Positions 6,642 to 6,799 of a stretch of DNA of 6,799 bases are shown one piece after another (the first letter of the stretch is position 1; every line of letters begins with the position of its first letter). The notes below the pieces were generated by a model. That model searched no databases. It saw only the letters and a list, made by a program, of their open reading frames with translations, and was not told where the DNA came from. Origin of the DNA: Spirochaetia bacterium. GTDB taxonomy: Bacteria > Spirochaetota > Spirochaetia > Treponematales > Breznakiellaceae. The position numbers and the translations under genes were made by a program. The DNA is taken from positions 1 to 6,799 of the forward strand of contig BNUR01000147.1 in NCBI GenBank assembly GCA_025997495.1, given 5' to 3'.

Positions 6642-6799
6642 GGGCTCAGATCCTTTTCGGCGAGGAGCTTCTCCGTTAAATCCGGAAAGGGAAGAAGGGC
6701 TGCCATGGCACGAACCGTATCTATAGAAGCCTGATCAAAATAAGCGGTATTTTGACTCATCATGGCTAATAATTCTTCTAATGAAGGAGCGGATAGTTC
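6638..6799 (-). CDS. 3' end of an unrecognised gene upstream of the barrel gene (partial)
   Basis: An open frame enters from the right edge and gives 53 residues, ending in AALLPFPDLTEKLLAEKDLSP. The stop TGA at 6640-6638 overlaps the ATG of the barrel gene (ATGA), so the two are almost certainly co-transcribed and translationally coupled. The visible part is amphipathic and probably helical (EELLAMMSQ, DTVRAMAALL), with no cysteine and no membrane segment. I do not recognise the family. It is supported as coding by the precise overlap, the continuous frame and sensible codon use. Confidence 0.72.
   Translation of the reverse strand, partial: ELSAPSLEELLAMMSQNTAYFDQASIDTVRAMAALLPFPDLTEKLLAEKDLSP

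Overview
The window looks like spirochaete DNA, most likely a Treponema of the comparatively GC-rich kind found in termite guts. That placement is inferred from gene content: a BMP-type lipoprotein followed by an ABC ATPase and two permeases is the layout of the riboflavin uptake operon rfuABCD described in Treponema pallidum. A Treponema-like surface barrel gene lies next to it. I cannot name the species.

Positions 1-135 hold no gene I can identify. A weak sigma70-like promoter (136-165) is followed directly by an FMN riboswitch (174-349). A repeat-rich linker (352-400) comes next, then an intrinsic terminator (412-437), all ahead of the first start codon at 469. The riboswitch makes riboflavin, rather than purine nucleosides, the likely cargo of the plus-strand operon. 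That operon is rfuA (lipoprotein, 469-1518), rfuB (double ATPase, 1559-3184), rfuC (3177-4271) and rfuD (4268-5146). The last three genes overlap by a few bases. The expected logic is that high FMN folds the aptamer, the terminator forms and uptake is shut off.

The minus strand carries a convergent pair of genes whose last stop codon is only 5 bp from that of rfuD. The 3' end of an unrecognised gene (6638-6799) overlaps by ATGA the start of a predicted outer-membrane beta-barrel protein (6641-5152). The barrel gene is split into two frames. The switch falls at a run of seven A, in exactly the phase of an A AAA AAG slippery heptamer, so it could be phase variation, programmed frameshifting, a recent mutation or a sequencing error.

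The most unusual part is the riboswitch. It keeps the FMN-contacting core, but helix P6 is missing, loop L2 is interrupted by an extra 16-nt hairpin, and the variable arm is filled by three tandem 14-bp palindromes.
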